A model generated the notes under the pieces. It did no database searches. It saw nothing but the letters and a program-made list of their open reading frames with translations, and was not told where the DNA came from. Source: Mucilaginibacter rubeus (GTDB lineage Bacteria; Bacteroidota; Bacteroidia; Sphingobacteriales; Sphingobacteriaceae). From it: 64,000 nucleotides of DNA. The translations under genes and the position numbers were made by a program. The first letter of the stretch is position 1. Each line of letters starts with the position of its first letter. The stretch is from positions 310,001-374,000 of the forward strand of contig NZ_BMKD01000004.1 in the NCBI RefSeq assembly GCF_014643835.1. The letters run 5' to 3'. This document shows positions 9,147-17,073 of the stretch, piece after piece.

Positions 9147-9189
9147 GAGGTCATTGGGGCATTAGTCATTAAGTCATTTTTCTTTGCAA

Positions 9190-9262
9190 CTCGAAAACTT
9201 CCGGAGCTTCTGAACCATGATTTTTAGGATTTATGGATTCTCAGGATGCATGGTGAATCGTC
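9190..9262. repeat. Word repeat (GATTTTTAGGATTTATGGATT-like words)
   Basis: Between purD and its terminator lie degenerate direct copies of GGATT/GATTT words (ATGATTTTTAGGATTTATGG, then ATTCTCAGGATGCATGG). A related text follows hemA at 20430-20520. Confidence 0.4.
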
Positions 9263-9266
9263 AAAC

Positions 9267-9318
9267 TTAAAGTCCCCTGAGAATCTCTCTGCGAGAGGTT
9301 CTCAGGGGACTTTAAAAA
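9267..9318 (+). terminator. Long perfect hairpin between purD and ispG, probable bidirectional terminator
   Basis: A 17-bp perfect stem (TTAAAGTCCCCTGAGAA pairing with TTCTCAGGGGACTTTAA) encloses a second small stem CTCTC-TGC-GAGAG. It lies between the convergent purD and ispG genes. The U tract is poor on both strands (TTTAAAAATC on the plus strand). Its inner CTCTC...GAGAG resembles the core of the REP family at 23.4 kb. Confidence 0.6.
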
Positions 9319-9359
9319 TCTTTAAATCCGGTAAATCAGCTTAATCCCGGTTCAGATAA

Positions 9360-11429
9360 TTACTCCTGCACCGCGTCAATCCAATTGCCGTCGCCTTTAA
9401 TAATATTGATAAGCTCATCAAGCGCATTGGCCGAACTGATGTTTTTCTTTACCGCTTCTTTACCACGGTAAAGGGTAATTTTATCAGTACCAGAGCCTAC
9501 GTAACCGTAATCGGCATCAGCCATTTCACCGGGACCATTTACAATACAGCCCATGATGCCAATCTTTAACCCTTTAAGGTGACTGGTACGACTGCGGATC
9601 ATTTGGGTAGTAACCATCAGATCGAACAAGGTACGCCCACAGCTTGGGCAAGAGATATATTCCGTTTTAGAAATCCTTGACCGGGTAGCCTGCAAAATAC
9701 CAAAAGAAGTAGAAGTAATTACACTTGTAGGCAATTCAGGTGCATCTATCCAGATACCATCGCCAAAACCATCAACTAATAAAGCGCCGAGGTCAGTAGA
9801 GGCGTAGAGTTGGAGAAGAGTTTGTCCATGGTCCATGGTCCATGGACTATGGACTTTCTCACTTTCGGACTTTCCGACTTCCGGACTTTCCGACTCAAAA
9901 ACATAGCTTCTCTTCACAATCACGGGCACATCAAGTCCCAGTTCCTCCATTTTAAAAAAGAAGGAGCGTTGCTCGGCCATGCCGTGTAAAGCATCTGTTT
10001 CAAGTACCAACACCAGCGACTTATCAAGTTGAATTGATCCGAAATCTTCCGAATCAATATCAGCAGGTTTTAAATGTACAAGGTTCAGTTTTGATGAACG
10101 ATCGACATCGCCAATATATTCCTGTAAAGTAAATACCGGGTGGCAGTTGGTTTTATCGGCCAGTTTAAGCCAGGTATTATAATTATACAGTTGTTTTAAG
10201 TTGCCCGGTAAGGTAAATGAAGGCAATTCATCGGCCAGGTAAACAAAATCAACCGATTGCTCGGCCATGTTATACTTATCCAGCAAAGGCGAGTACAGGT
10301 AGCCCGCCTCGTTCAATACCGCCGGGTCTTTCAGGTTCTTTTTAGATAGGTCGACAACAACCCGCGGCACCAAATGCCCGCCTATGAAAGCGTTGGCCTC
10401 GTAGGTTTCACGTTTTTTATATTCGTAGGGGTTGTGTTTTGAAGGTAAAAGGTCAAAGGTTAAAGGCGAAAGGTTTTTAACTTCCGTAGCTACCTTTTGC
10501 CTTTCACCTTTCGCCTTTTCCCTCATAGTGTAACGTCGAACCAGCTCAATAGCGACCGGTGCTTCCGCTTCGGGCTCTTCGGTGAGGGACACGCGAACAG
10601 TATCACCGAGGCCATCCTCCAATAGTGTACCAATACCTACGGCAGACTTGATCCGGCCGTCTTCACCATCACCTGCTTCGGTTACGCCAAGGTGCAGCGG
10701 ATAATTCATTCCTTCGGCAACCATGGTTTCAACCAACAGGCGGTATGCCTGTACCATTACCTGCGGATTGCTCGACTTCATGGAGATCACGAGGTTATAA
10801 AAATTCAACTGCTCGCACATCCGCATAAACTCCATGGCCGATTCAACCATGCCCTGCGGGGTATCGCCGTAGCGGCTCATGATCCTGTCGCTCAGCGAAC
10901 CGTGGTTGGTGCCAATGCGCATAGCGGTGCCATATTCCTTACAAACTTTTACAAGCGGTGTAAATTTCTGGAAGATGCGTTCCAATTCGCCCTGGTACTC
11001 CAGGTCGGTATAATCAATCTGGTCGAATTTTTTTTTATCGGCGTAATTGCCGGGGTTTACGCGTACTTTTTCAACTATACGGGCAGCCACCTCGGCAGCA
11101 TTTGGGGTAAAGTGGATATCTGCAACCAAAGGCACCGTGTAGCCACGGGCGCGAAGCTGCTTTTTAATTTCGGCCAGGTTTTGGGCCTCTTTGATGCTGG
11201 GGGCTGTAATGCGCACGTATTCGCAACCGGCATCAACCATGCGGATGGATTGCTCAACCGTACCAATGGTATCCATGGTATCAGTAGTAGTCATGCTTTG
11301 GATCCGGATTGGATTATTCCCGCCCATAGGCACGTCGCCAATATTAACCTCGCGGGTAACAAAGCGTGAATATTCGGTTAACGAGTTACAATAACGGCCG
11401 GGCAGCACTTTAACAGCATCAGTATTCAT
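9360..11429 (-). CDS. ispG: (E)-4-hydroxy-3-methylbut-2-enyl-diphosphate synthase, long form
   Basis: 689 aa from ATG 11429 (a TTG at 11432 is adjacent). This [4Fe-4S] enzyme makes HMBPP in the MEP isoprenoid pathway. The TIM barrel spans about residues 20-300 (GGNNPIRIQSMTTTDT, VADIHFTP, RVNPGNYADKKKF). A large insert domain, as in plants, Chlamydia and Bacteroidota, covers about 300-560. The C-terminal cluster domain has CPSCGRTLFDL and GCIVNGPGEMADADYG, giving the three cluster cysteines. Oddity: two linkers of the insert (about residues 302-330 and 512-536) are coded by inverted word repeats of the sort otherwise seen between genes. The frame is kept, so the gene appears functional. Confidence 0.96.
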   Translation of the reverse strand: MNTDAVKVLPGRYCNSLTEYSRFVTREVNIGDVPMGGNNPIRIQSMTTTDTMDTIGTVEQSIRMVDAGCEYVRITAPSIKEAQNLAEIKKQLRARGYTVPLVADIHFTPNAAEVAARIVEKVRVNPGNYADKKKFDQIDYTDLEYQGELERIFQKFTPLVKVCKEYGTAMRIGTNHGSLSDRIMSRYGDTPQGMVESAMEFMRMCEQLNFYNLVISMKSSNPQVMVQAYRLLVETMVAEGMNYPLHLGVTEAGDGEDGRIKSAVGIGTLLEDGLGDTVRVSLTEEPEAEAPVAIELVRRYTMREKAKGERQKVATEVKNLSPLTFDLLPSKHNPYEYKKRETYEANAFIGGHLVPRVVVDLSKKNLKDPAVLNEAGYLYSPLLDKYNMAEQSVDFVYLADELPSFTLPGNLKQLYNYNTWLKLADKTNCHPVFTLQEYIGDVDRSSKLNLVHLKPADIDSEDFGSIQLDKSLVLVLETDALHGMAEQRSFFFKMEELGLDVPVIVKRSYVFESESPEVGKSESEKVHSPWTMDHGQTLLQLYASTDLGALLVDGFGDGIWIDAPELPTSVITSTSFGILQATRSRISKTEYISCPSCGRTLFDLMVTTQMIRSRTSHLKGLKIGIMGCIVNGPGEMADADYGYVGSGTDKITLYRGKEAVKKNISSANALDELINIIKGDGNWIDAVQE
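9823..9896. repeat. Word repeat inside ispG (CCATGGAC and CTTTCCGACTTCCGGA words)
   Basis: The plus strand reads TCCATGG three times, then CCATGGACTATGGAC, giving an inverted pair, followed by GGACTTTC / CCGACTT words three times. CCATGGACTAT and GACTATGGACTT recur at 54.75 kb, and a close match to ACTTCCGACTC at 5.57 kb. In ispG it encodes an acidic Ser/Glu-rich linker with ESPEVGKSESEKV. Confidence 0.65.
10441..10524. repeat. Inverted word repeat inside ispG (AAAGGTNAAAGG words)
   Basis: Left arm has AAAGG words five times (GGTAAAAGGTCAAAGG, GTTAAAGGCGAAAGG); right arm has the reverse complement (CCTTTTGCCTTTCACC, TTTCGCCTTTTCC). The arms could form a long imperfect hairpin in DNA or mRNA. 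It encodes the KGERQKVATEVKNLSPLTF linker. Confidence 0.65.
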
Positions 11430-11452
11430 CAATGATGGAAATTAATATAATG

Positions 11453-11460
11453 CAAATTTA
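11453..11460 (-). promoter_or_regulatory. Bacteroidota -7 element of ispG
   Basis: On the minus strand TAAATTTG fits TAnnTTTG, 23 nt upstream of ATG 11429. Confidence 0.5.
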
Positions 11461-11570
11461 GTGAATATGTTGGGATTAGGCTACCTGTGCATGAAGGATA
11501 AATTATTGTGCAGCCAATAGTCTCAAACTGAATTTATATATCTTAGCCGGGTAGAACCTTAAAACAAATT

Positions 11571-12446
11571 ATGAAAAACAGCAGTTTGCTTATTCTAATT
11601 CTTATTGCCGTTATATCCTGTAAAAGCAAAAACAAAACACCTGTTTCCGACACTGCATCACAATCCGATAAACAAACTGCAAATACAATTCCTAACCGGG
11701 ACTCCCTGCAGCAAATTAAAACTATAATGCACGGCAATTGGGTGAAAAGTGACTACATTGCCGATCTTATCCGTACCAAATCGCCTTACATTTCATCAAA
11801 AAAATTATCCGGCATCGCCGCTCTTGAAATTAGTTTGGGATCGGCAAAAAGCGATAGCCTTGTAGCAGGCGTAAGCTTAAATAATCATGAGGGAGCAAAC
11901 CTGACCCTGTTTTTAAAACAAGGTAATAACCGTGCTTCATTCAAAACCAACTGGATTGATTATGAAGTGAGTACCAATTATTACGAGCTTGGTTATCAAA
12001 TAACAGGCGGCGATACCAGTTTACTTCTTTATCATTATAACAAAAACAACCAAGTTATTGATAGCACAAAGTATATTAGGGTTTTGGATAAACAAATAGT
12101 AAACGATATGGGCTACGGAATAGATTATATTACCAATAAACTACTCATATCCGGCGATTATATAATGACGGGGGCCGACGGAAAACAATCATCTGTAACT
12201 TTTACCAACGCAGGTAAAGTAAGAGGGTTTTCGGAGTATGAAACCTATTACGTTAATACTGATTTTGTGGCCGGCCCGGAAAATGATCTTGACCAGCTTA
12301 GTTTTAATGTGGATACCCACCATCAAAAAAACTTTCTCTTTCGCGTTAAAGGCGACACACTAAATATTTACAAAACCGATTTTAGTGCCGATTCCATCCA
12401 TTTAAAATGGGGTAAGCTGGAATATGAACTGGTTAAAAGAAAATAA
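11571..12446 (+). CDS. Lipoprotein, unknown function
   Basis: 291 aa. A lipoprotein signal peptide is clear: hydrophobic MKNSSLLILILIAVISCKSK with the lipobox cysteine at residue 17, followed by a Ser/Lys/Gln-rich linker. The mature part is rich in beta strands and has no motif I recognise. It carries several Tyr-rich stretches (NYYELGYQ, SEYETYYVN). Monocistronic: ispG is divergent and the RDD gene is convergent. A weak TATCTTAG box lies about 26 nt before the start. Envelope location is supported; function is not. Confidence 0.83.
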   Translation: MKNSSLLILILIAVISCKSKNKTPVSDTASQSDKQTANTIPNRDSLQQIKTIMHGNWVKSDYIADLIRTKSPYISSKKLSGIAALEISLGSAKSDSLVAGVSLNNHEGANLTLFLKQGNNRASFKTNWIDYEVSTNYYELGYQITGGDTSLLLYHYNKNNQVIDSTKYIRVLDKQIVNDMGYGIDYITNKLLISGDYIMTGADGKQSSVTFTNAGKVRGFSEYETYYVNTDFVAGPENDLDQLSFNVDTHHQKNFLFRVKGDTLNIYKTDFSADSIHLKWGKLEYELVKRK

Positions 12447-12517
12447 CTTATCTTGAAGAACTTCTTGCGTGTACTTTACTTATTGCTTTCCCTAACAGAA
12501 AGGAAACCACTTCCGTT

Positions 12518-13129
12518 TCACACCAACCTATCCTTAATTACCAGTGTCCCCGCTATCATATCATGTAAACATTGCTGCTGTTTATTAAAAAAAGCCATCA
12601 GGTAGCCTATAAAAAAGGTTAATACCGAAAATATTTTGGCCAGGTTACGGCCAATGGCTTTGCCAACACTGATCCTGTTTCCGTCCATATCAACTACTTT
12701 TATTTTGAGCATTTGTTTACCATAAGTAGCCTGCTTAACCGAGCTTTCCATTACCACATGATAAATAAATTTGCCTATGGGCGTAAAAGCGACAATGCTA
12801 ATAGAGGTATATATCCGCGCCTGCTTATCCGTAATGAACAGGAACACCGCCATGGCTGCCAGTAAAACAAATACGCCGAACAGGATAAACCAGTCGAGCG
12901 CCGAGGCCAGCCAGCGCTGGTCAAAACTGCCGTAGTATTGCATGAGCAACTTAGGGCGGGCAAAGCCGAACAGTTCCCTTAATTCGGCAATTTCCTGAGC
13001 CTCTTTATAATCTACCATATCGTCGGTTTTAACAAAATCGCCGGGTTTGATGCCGCGGGCTTTGAGTTCGGGAATGGTAAATGGACCTTCGGGTTTACCA
13101 TTAATGACTAATATATAGGATTGGGACAT
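12518..13129 (-). CDS. GYF_2 plus RDD-family membrane protein
   Basis: 203 aa. The first about 55 residues (YILVINGKPEGPFTIPEL, then GIKPGDFVKTD) are a GYF_2-like domain as found fused to Bacteroidota membrane proteins. Residues about 65-200 are an RDD domain: QRWLASALDWFILFGV with the Arg and Asp signatures, then hydrophobic segments, GKQMLKIKVVDMDG and LHDMIAGTLVI at the end. RDD proteins are poorly understood inner-membrane proteins, some linked to ion or sodium/proton transport. No partner gene is next to it. Confidence 0.9.
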   Translation of the reverse strand: MSQSYILVINGKPEGPFTIPELKARGIKPGDFVKTDDMVDYKEAQEIAELRELFGFARPKLLMQYYGSFDQRWLASALDWFILFGVFVLLAAMAVFLFITDKQARIYTSISIVAFTPIGKFIYHVVMESSVKQATYGKQMLKIKVVDMDGNRISVGKAIGRNLAKIFSVLTFFIGYLMAFFNKQQQCLHDMIAGTLVIKDRLV

Positions 13130-13150
13130 GGAATGGTCGATTACATAACC

Positions 13151-13241
13151 ATGTCATTGAGGAGGCACGACGAAGCAATCGCATACCATACAGGGCGGGA
13201 CCTGCCTCCGTACGATTGCCACGCTACGCTCGCAATGACAT
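13151..13241. repeat. REP/MITE-like element, TCATTGCGAG family, copy 1
   Basis: Starts ATGTCATTG and ends CAATGACAT, with inner arms CGACGAAGCAATC and GATTGCCACGCTACGCTCG, and a centre ACAGGGCGGGACCTGCC. Copies 2 and 3 are at 36803-36891 and 53848-53929. It sits between the RDD and MBL genes and is followed by a T-rich tract. Confidence 0.8.
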
Positions 13242-13274
13242 GTTTTTTATTGCTTTTTATTGTTTTTTATCCCT

Positions 13275-14273
13275 CTAAGATAAATATTCCTTCCACCAAT
13301 CAGAATTAAAGACACCTTTTACTTCGGTTGGCTCACCGGGTTTGGGTACAAATAAATCGATGTGTTTTTGGTTTGCCATAGCGGTTAGCCATTCAATAGG
13401 CTCGTACCAGGCATGCGGAGCCAGGTTAAACGTACCGTAATGGATGGGCATCATCAATTTGCCTTTCAGATCGAGATGGGCATTTGAAGCATTATCAGGC
13501 CCCATATGAATATCCGGCCAGAATTTACCATAAGCACCTATCTCCAGCATAGTCAAATCAAACGGACCAAAAGCCTCTCCTATCGCCTTAAATTCGGGCG
13601 AGTAACCCGAATCGGCGCCAAAGTAAATATTATGCTGCGGACCTTTGATCACGAACGACGACCACAATGTTTCGTTTCGCCCAACAATTCCCCTGCCCGA
13701 AAAATGGCGTGAGGGTGCTGCCGTAAGTACAATTTCATTGCCAATCATGGCGCTGTCGCCCCAATCCATTTCAGTAATAAAGTTGGCGGCCATGCCCCAG
13801 TTGGTTAAATACTGCGCTACCCCTATCGAACAGAAAAAAGGGATGTTTTTATCCGCAAAAAACTTAATGGTAGCCTTATCCAAATGATCATAATGATCAT
13901 GCGACTGGATCACCGCATCCAACGGGGGCAGATCTTCCAAAGCTATCGGCGGTTGAAAAAACCGCTTCGGCCCAAATGATTGCGAAAACGAAACCCGCTC
14001 GCTCCAAACCGGGTCGGTAAGGATGCGCTTGCCGTCAATCTCAATCAGGATACTGGAATGGCCAACCCAGGTAATGCGCAAGCCCGACGCGGGCGGTGTA
14101 CTGTAAACCGATAGATCTGTTTTAAAAGGGCCTAAAGTTTTCTTAGGCGTATTTTCGGCCTTGTTGTTCATGTACTCCCTTAAAATGGGGATCATTTTAC
14201 CAAAGCCGGCCTCGTCGGTAGGTATCGTATTGAGATATTTTCGTCCTTTTTTTCGCGATGCGGGTAAACTCAT
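13275..14273 (-). CDS. MBL-fold metallo-hydrolase (NAPE-PLD/UlaG-like)
   Basis: 332 aa. The metallo-beta-lactamase signature HDHYDH (H125, H127, D129, H130) follows the strand LDAVIQS. Further ligands are expected in SRHFSGRG and the aspartate of YFGADSGYSPEF, and a late His lies in MMPIHYGTF. The arrangement WVGHSSILIEIDGKRILTDP near the N-terminus is typical of the UlaG/NAPE-PLD-like branch, which hydrolyses phosphodiesters or lactones using two metals. The substrate is not predictable. No export signal. A hydrolase gene lies upstream on the same strand, with about 78 bp between them. Confidence 0.92.
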   Translation of the reverse strand: MSLPASRKKGRKYLNTIPTDEAGFGKMIPILREYMNNKAENTPKKTLGPFKTDLSVYSTPPASGLRITWVGHSSILIEIDGKRILTDPVWSERVSFSQSFGPKRFFQPPIALEDLPPLDAVIQSHDHYDHLDKATIKFFADKNIPFFCSIGVAQYLTNWGMAANFITEMDWGDSAMIGNEIVLTAAPSRHFSGRGIVGRNETLWSSFVIKGPQHNIYFGADSGYSPEFKAIGEAFGPFDLTMLEIGAYGKFWPDIHMGPDNASNAHLDLKGKLMMPIHYGTFNLAPHAWYEPIEWLTAMANQKHIDLFVPKPGEPTEVKGVFNSDWWKEYLS

Positions 14274-14351
14274 AACAGCAATTATAGTACTAATATCAGG
14301 TATGATATAACTAACGTAAAAAAGTCACGATTGGTTGAAACAGCTCAGCCT

Positions 14352-15182
14352 TTATTTACTTAAGAATGATATTGCCGTATCACAAAACTCAATCAGCTGG
14401 GCCGGCAAAGCATCTCCGGTAAAAGGATGTTCGCCACCAAAAGTATGATCTGCGCCTTTTTGCACTATGTATTCCGCAGCAGGATTAGCTTCATGCAATT
14501 GCAGGGAATGGCTTACAGGTACCGTAGGGTCGGCATCACCATGAACGATGAGCCATGGCTGTTTTATTAAACCTGCCTGCCTAATGATATCCAGCCTCAG
14601 CGGGTGATTGTCCAGATCATCTAACAGGGTTGATTTAACAGGCATTTGCTGCCCGGTACGCTTATTTTCAAAGTAAAAAACGCTCTGCAAACGCCACTGT
14701 TGTTCTATTTGCTTAGGCCACAGGTTCCGGAAACCGGATATGGAAGCCATAGTTACCAGCTTTTTAATCCGGCTATCTTCGGCAGTTTTGATAATACTTA
14801 CACCGCCGCCCATGCTATGCCCAATGAGGTATACACCATTAGCCATAGGCATACTTGCCCCACTACAGGCAAAATCAATGATGGTATCCAAATCTTCCAG
14901 TTCAATAGAGACGGTATTATCGGCAAAGGCTGTCAGATCGGCAAAATCTAAGGGGCTGGCAGGCGTTGTGCCATTGTGCGAAAAGTTAAATTTCAGGAAA
15001 CGAAAGCCCTTTTCGGCAAAATACCGGGCTAACAGATCATGCGTGCCCCAATCTTTAAACCCCTTAAAGCCATGTGCAAAAATTACCAGTGGTGTATTTT
15101 TAAAAACATCGTCGTAGGTAACATCGATAAGCATTGGCCGCCCTTTAGCGCCGGGAAGGGTAAAATTATCTTTCCTGATCAT
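14352..15182 (-). CDS. Alpha/beta hydrolase, probable carboxylesterase or dienelactone-hydrolase-like
   Basis: 276 aa from ATG 15182; the frame is open to 15236, but MIRKDNFTLPGAKGRP is the sensible N-terminus. The nucleophile elbow is GHSMGGG with Ser123, the oxyanion HG is in IFAHGFKGF, the acid probably in HGDADPTVP and the His in GADHTFGG. This is a cytosolic serine hydrolase of the S9/lysophospholipase-like group with unknown substrate. It may share a transcript with the MBL-fold gene downstream. Confidence 0.9.
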   Translation of the reverse strand: MIRKDNFTLPGAKGRPMLIDVTYDDVFKNTPLVIFAHGFKGFKDWGTHDLLARYFAEKGFRFLKFNFSHNGTTPASPLDFADLTAFADNTVSIELEDLDTIIDFACSGASMPMANGVYLIGHSMGGGVSIIKTAEDSRIKKLVTMASISGFRNLWPKQIEQQWRLQSVFYFENKRTGQQMPVKSTLLDDLDNHPLRLDIIRQAGLIKQPWLIVHGDADPTVPVSHSLQLHEANPAAEYIVQKGADHTFGGEHPFTGDALPAQLIEFCDTAISFLSK

Positions 15183-15326
15183 GGAGGCTAATTTAGTATT
15201 AAAGGCCGAAAATATTATTGAAATAAGTAAGTGCAATTGAACTGAAGCCTTCTCTTCCCGTCCCCTTTCCGGCCTTTCGTAGATTTTATTTAAACCTGAA
15301 AAGCAAAATCATCCAAACAGTTATAT

Positions 15327-15334
15327 TAAATTTG
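15327..15334 (+). promoter_or_regulatory. Bacteroidota -7 element of the AraC gene
   Basis: TAAATTTG matches TAnnTTTG, 22 nt before ATG 15357. Confidence 0.4.
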
Positions 15335-15356
15335 ATTATATCAGATTGCAGTTGAC

Positions 15357-16172
15357 ATGCGCTATACCGAATATCGTCCTAATGGCATACTAAAAGATTT
15401 CATACAATGTTATTTTGTGTGCGAAACTGATATTCCTGTTATGACTGACGATAAGGTGTTTGCTACCGGCGCTATCGAAATCTTATTCAACCTGGGAGCG
15501 GATGGCCCTCAACAAATAAAAAATGGAGACCTGGTAACCTGTCCCGATATACAATTGTGGGGACAAACTATACAGCCATTTACTTTTACCTCTTACGGTA
15601 AGCATTGTATGTTTGGGATCCGCTTTTTTACCCATACCGCCGCCTGCTTTTTTAATGAGCGGATAGAAGAATTTAATGACCGGATCATTGATTTCAAAGA
15701 GTTGGGAGGAAAGGAAGCTGCTTTGTTACATTTGAGATTGATGGAGGCCAAAACACCGGACCGGAGAATAGATTTAGTGGAAGAATTTCTGATGAAAAGG
15801 TTGTTAACCTCAGGGCCTAAATTCAGCAAGCTAAAGCTGGTCAACAACATCATGTTTGACTTAAGCAAAGAGGATTTTCTGGAGAATATCAATACAGTGG
15901 CAGCTAAATACGGTCTTTCGTCCCGGTACCTTCAGAAAATATTTTTAAACTATTCCGGGCTGAGCCCGAACTTGTACACTAAAATAGCACGGTTTCAAAA
16001 AAGCCTTTACCGGGTTGCCGAAAACAAACTATCGCTCACCTCTATCGCTTATGAGTGCGGGTACTTTGATCAGTCGCATTTTATAAAGGATTTTAAATTC
16101 TTCACTGGGTCGCCCCCTTCCCGGTTTTCGCCCGAAAGTTCAACCGATTTTTCTGCCGCGCTCAATAATTAA
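15357..16172 (+). CDS. AraC-family transcriptional regulator
   Basis: 271 aa. The C-terminal about 100 residues are a double helix-turn-helix AraC domain: INTVAAKYGLSSRYLQKIF, then LTSIAYECGYFDQSHFIKDF and FTGSPPSRF. The N-terminal half (MRYTEYRPNGILKDFIQCYF) matches the DUF6597-type sensor domain common in Bacteroidota, with the ligand unknown. It probably controls itself or neighbours; the NTF2-like gene starts 80 bp downstream on the same strand. Confidence 0.93.
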   Translation: MRYTEYRPNGILKDFIQCYFVCETDIPVMTDDKVFATGAIEILFNLGADGPQQIKNGDLVTCPDIQLWGQTIQPFTFTSYGKHCMFGIRFFTHTAACFFNERIEEFNDRIIDFKELGGKEAALLHLRLMEAKTPDRRIDLVEEFLMKRLLTSGPKFSKLKLVNNIMFDLSKEDFLENINTVAAKYGLSSRYLQKIFLNYSGLSPNLYTKIARFQKSLYRVAENKLSLTSIAYECGYFDQSHFIKDFKFFTGSPPSRFSPESSTDFSAALNN

Positions 16173-16251
16173 GCTGTTCCGATTTTTACAATTTTGGTCC
16201 ATTTTAAGGATATAGTTTCGCTTTAGTTATTCATTCAATATTTAAAGGATC

Positions 16252-16722
16252 ATGAAACAAAAAACCTTAACTGCAGCAATTATATGCCTGTGTCTTTTCT
16301 TAACGTACAAAAGCAGCATCGCCCAGGCAAATAATCCCGGCTTACAGCAGATCAAAAGCTCAATTCAAAAAATAAATACACTTTATTATGAGCTGTTTGC
16401 AAAAAGTGACGCCTCAATCATAAACCTGTATACTGATGATGCTATATTATTGGCGCCAAATATGCTGCCTATAAATGGCAAAAATGCACTGAAAAAGGAT
16501 TTCGAGGATACCTTTGTTGCAGGAAAAGTGAAAGGTGTTAAATTCCAAACGGGCAATATCTATGGCGATGGTAAAGCTTACATTACCGAAGAAGGCACCT
16601 GGCAGGTTTTTGACCCAAATGGTAAAGTTCTTGATGATGGGAAGTATTTAAAATTGTGGAAACTCACGAAAGCCGGCTGGAAAATATTCAGGGATTCTTT
16701 TAACAGCAACCACAAAATTTAA
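16252..16722 (+). CDS. Secreted NTF2-like (SnoaL/DUF4440) protein
   Basis: 156 aa. Signal peptide MKQKTLTAAIICLCLFLTYK...SIAQA, then one cone-shaped NTF2-like domain (INTLYYELFAKSDAS to the final KIFRDSFNS). The text LYTDDAILLAPN and GKNALKKDFED is typical of the YybH/SgcJ group, whose members bind small molecules or act as isomerases. A specific reaction cannot be named. Located behind the AraC gene, which may regulate it. Confidence 0.87.
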   Translation: MKQKTLTAAIICLCLFLTYKSSIAQANNPGLQQIKSSIQKINTLYYELFAKSDASIINLYTDDAILLAPNMLPINGKNALKKDFEDTFVAGKVKGVKFQTGNIYGDGKAYITEEGTWQVFDPNGKVLDDGKYLKLWKLTKAGWKIFRDSFNSNHKI

Positions 16723-16734
16723 AACATTCCAGTC

Positions 16735-17052
16735 CCATCACGGTCTCTCGCAGTTTAAGTTTATCCATAAAATCAATAGTCAAATTGGGTAATCTTGATA
16801 AGTTGAACCCCTCTGGGGTTCGGGTATAGGGTGTGATGTTATTTCTACAAACCTTTTCCCCCTCTGGGGGATTTTTACAATTTAATAAACATGTATTAAT
16901 CGCCCAAGGACAGATGCACCAGAGGTGCAAAAGGTTTGTAGCTCGTAAAGTTATAAAATACCCTTTGCCCCAGAGGGGCAAAACACGACGACTTGCTGTT
17001 TAAACGACAAGCAATTTTGTGGATAAACTTAAACTCGCAGAGGCATTGATGG
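16735..17052. mobile_element. MITE-like element with 39-nt terminal inverted repeats
   Basis: Left end 16735-16773 and right end 17014-17052 are inverted copies with 32 of 39 positions identical by hand alignment, sharing AGTTTAAGTTTATCCA exactly. Inside are four short palindromes of one type (AACCCCTCTGGGGTT, CCCCCTCTGGGGG, GCACCAGAGGTGC, GCCCCAGAGGGGC), with ACAAACCTTTT / AAAAGGTTTGTAG next to them. There is no credible coding content. The left end also resembles the REP core at 23407. Confidence 0.75.
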
Positions 17053-17073
17053 AACAACTAAGGGGGACAATCC

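Noticed and set aside
9360-11429. Frameshift or pseudogene in ispG because of the repeats
   Set aside because: The frame is intact and the C-terminal cluster motifs are all present after both repeats.
16700-16981. 93-codon minus-strand ORF
   Set aside because: It lies almost wholly in the inverted-ended element, and its residues are just translated palindromes.
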